DNA of 64,000 nucleotides from Dioszegia crocea (lineage: Eukaryota; Basidiomycota; Tremellomycetes; Tremellales; Bulleribasidiaceae). The notes beneath the pieces are model-generated. The model searched no databases and was not told where the DNA came from. It worked only from the letters and a program-made list of their open reading frames with translations. Shown one piece after another: positions 63,587 through 64,000 of this stretch. The stretch spans positions 1,722,181-1,786,180 of the forward strand of contig BCKK01000003.1 in the NCBI GenBank assembly GCA_001600615.1, read 5' to 3'. Each line of letters opens with the position of its first letter. The first letter of the stretch is position 1. Both the position numbers and the translations under genes were made by a program.

Positions 63587-64000
63587 ATGTCCACCCGCGA
63601 TAGACCCCTTCTACCTGTCAAGAACCGGCTCGAGTCGTTCTGGCTCGACAAACGGGATCCTGCCCTGTGCGATGCTCGAACAACACCTGACCTTCCGAAG
63701 TCCGCAGATATTGTCATTGTCGGAAGCGGTATGGCGGGCGCGATGACGAGTTACTTTCTGTACGAAGAGGCCAAACGGAGGGGTAGATCTCCGCCGAGGA
63801 TTGTCATGCTGGAGGCAGATGAGACGTGTGGGAGCTCAACGGCCAGAAATGGTGAGTCAAGACTAGACATATACTGACACGCGCAGGTGGACATATCAAA
63901 CCCGTCACTTTCCTAGGATACAACAAACTCAAGGCGAAGCACGGTAAAGAGACCGCCAATGCCCTGCTCGAGCTGGAAGAGACTGCTTTGGGGATCTACG
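63587..64000 (+). CDS. FAD-dependent oxidoreductase (DAO type), N-terminal part
   Basis: Runs off the right edge. Exon 1 (63587-63851) starts MSTRDRPLLPVKNRLESFW and contains the dinucleotide-binding site ADIVIVGSGMAGAMTSYFLY (GxGxxG), then RIVMLEADETCGSSTARN. Exon 2 (63887-64000+) continues GGHIKPVTFLGYNKLKAKHG. The GSTARNGGHIKP block is typical of fungal DAO-family proteins (saccharopine/sarcosine oxidase-like) with a loop binding FAD. The ATG at 63587 follows a GTG in frame and is preferred. Substrate unknown. Its sharing of a promoter with the HAD protein hints at a common catabolic role. Confidence 0.88.

Noticed and set aside
1..64000. CRISPR array, rRNA, prophage or bacterial operon
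   Set aside because: No direct-repeat/spacer pattern; genes are spliced and eukaryotic throughout.

Overview
This window reads as nuclear DNA of a basidiomycete yeast or dimorphic fungus, most likely a tremellomycete. It is GC-rich and densely packed. Nearly every gene is cut by short introns (about 45-250 nt) that begin GTRNG and end with a CTGAC/CTGAT branch site 5-20 nt before the 3' AG. The proteins are core fungal orthologs. Splice sites were placed by eye from GT/branch/AG signals, frame continuity and family alignment. For 17 multi-exon genes (SPE2, CENP-A, PPT1, MPC2, MCU, the lipase, RRP4, striatin, YRB1, PHB2, HCCS, EMP24, both AKRs, CFD1, the HAD protein and one four-helix protein) the exon sum was checked and gives an intact frame.

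Layout, left to right. 0-12.9 kb: end of mitochondrial methionyl-tRNA synthetase (MSM1), divergent from S-adenosylmethionine decarboxylase (SPE2); an unknown gene; centromeric histone CENP-A/Cse4; palmitoyl-protein thioesterase PPT1, divergent from mitochondrial pyruvate carrier MPC2; a helical-repeat unknown, divergent from a tail-anchored membrane protein; a small basic unknown. 12.9-16.4 kb: the only long stretch without a confident protein gene. It holds coding-looking fragments and ends at a tRNA-Thr(CGU) with a 9-nt intron. 16.4-22 kb: mitochondrial calcium uniporter (MCU), an alpha/beta hydrolase with 18- and 9-nt micro-exons, and exosome cap subunit RRP4. 22.4-25.5 kb: three consecutive intronless genes for small single-pass membrane proteins. 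25.9-32.5 kb: striatin (STRIPAK scaffold), divergent from a choline-transporter-like protein (PNS1). 32.8-40.8 kb: both prohibitins (PHB1, PHB2) flank a Zn2Cys6 regulator and the Ran-binding protein YRB1. 41.4-49.5 kb: a four-helix membrane protein, a Ser-rich disordered protein, holocytochrome-c synthase, a small unknown, and p24 cargo protein EMP24. 50.3-54 kb: a tandem pair of pyridoxal-reductase-like aldo-keto reductases with identical exon lengths. 54.2-64 kb: a mucin-like single-pass receptor-type protein, cytosolic Fe-S scaffold ATPase CFD1, divergent from U4/U6.U5 factor PRP6, then a haloacid-dehalogenase-family protein, divergent from a truncated FAD oxidoreductase.

The genes mostly serve separate housekeeping roles. 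Mitochondria are over-represented: MSM1, MPC2, MCU, PHB1, PHB2 and HCCS. Head-to-head pairs with 230-660 bp shared promoters are the commonest arrangement. No CRISPR, rRNA, intact transposon or replication origin was seen. I found no clear new multi-gene system. The best leads are the CENP-A whose tail carries a near-copy of the histone H3 tail, the cluster of three small membrane proteins, the enigmatic 12.9-16.2 kb region, the micro-exons, and the matched tandem reductases.
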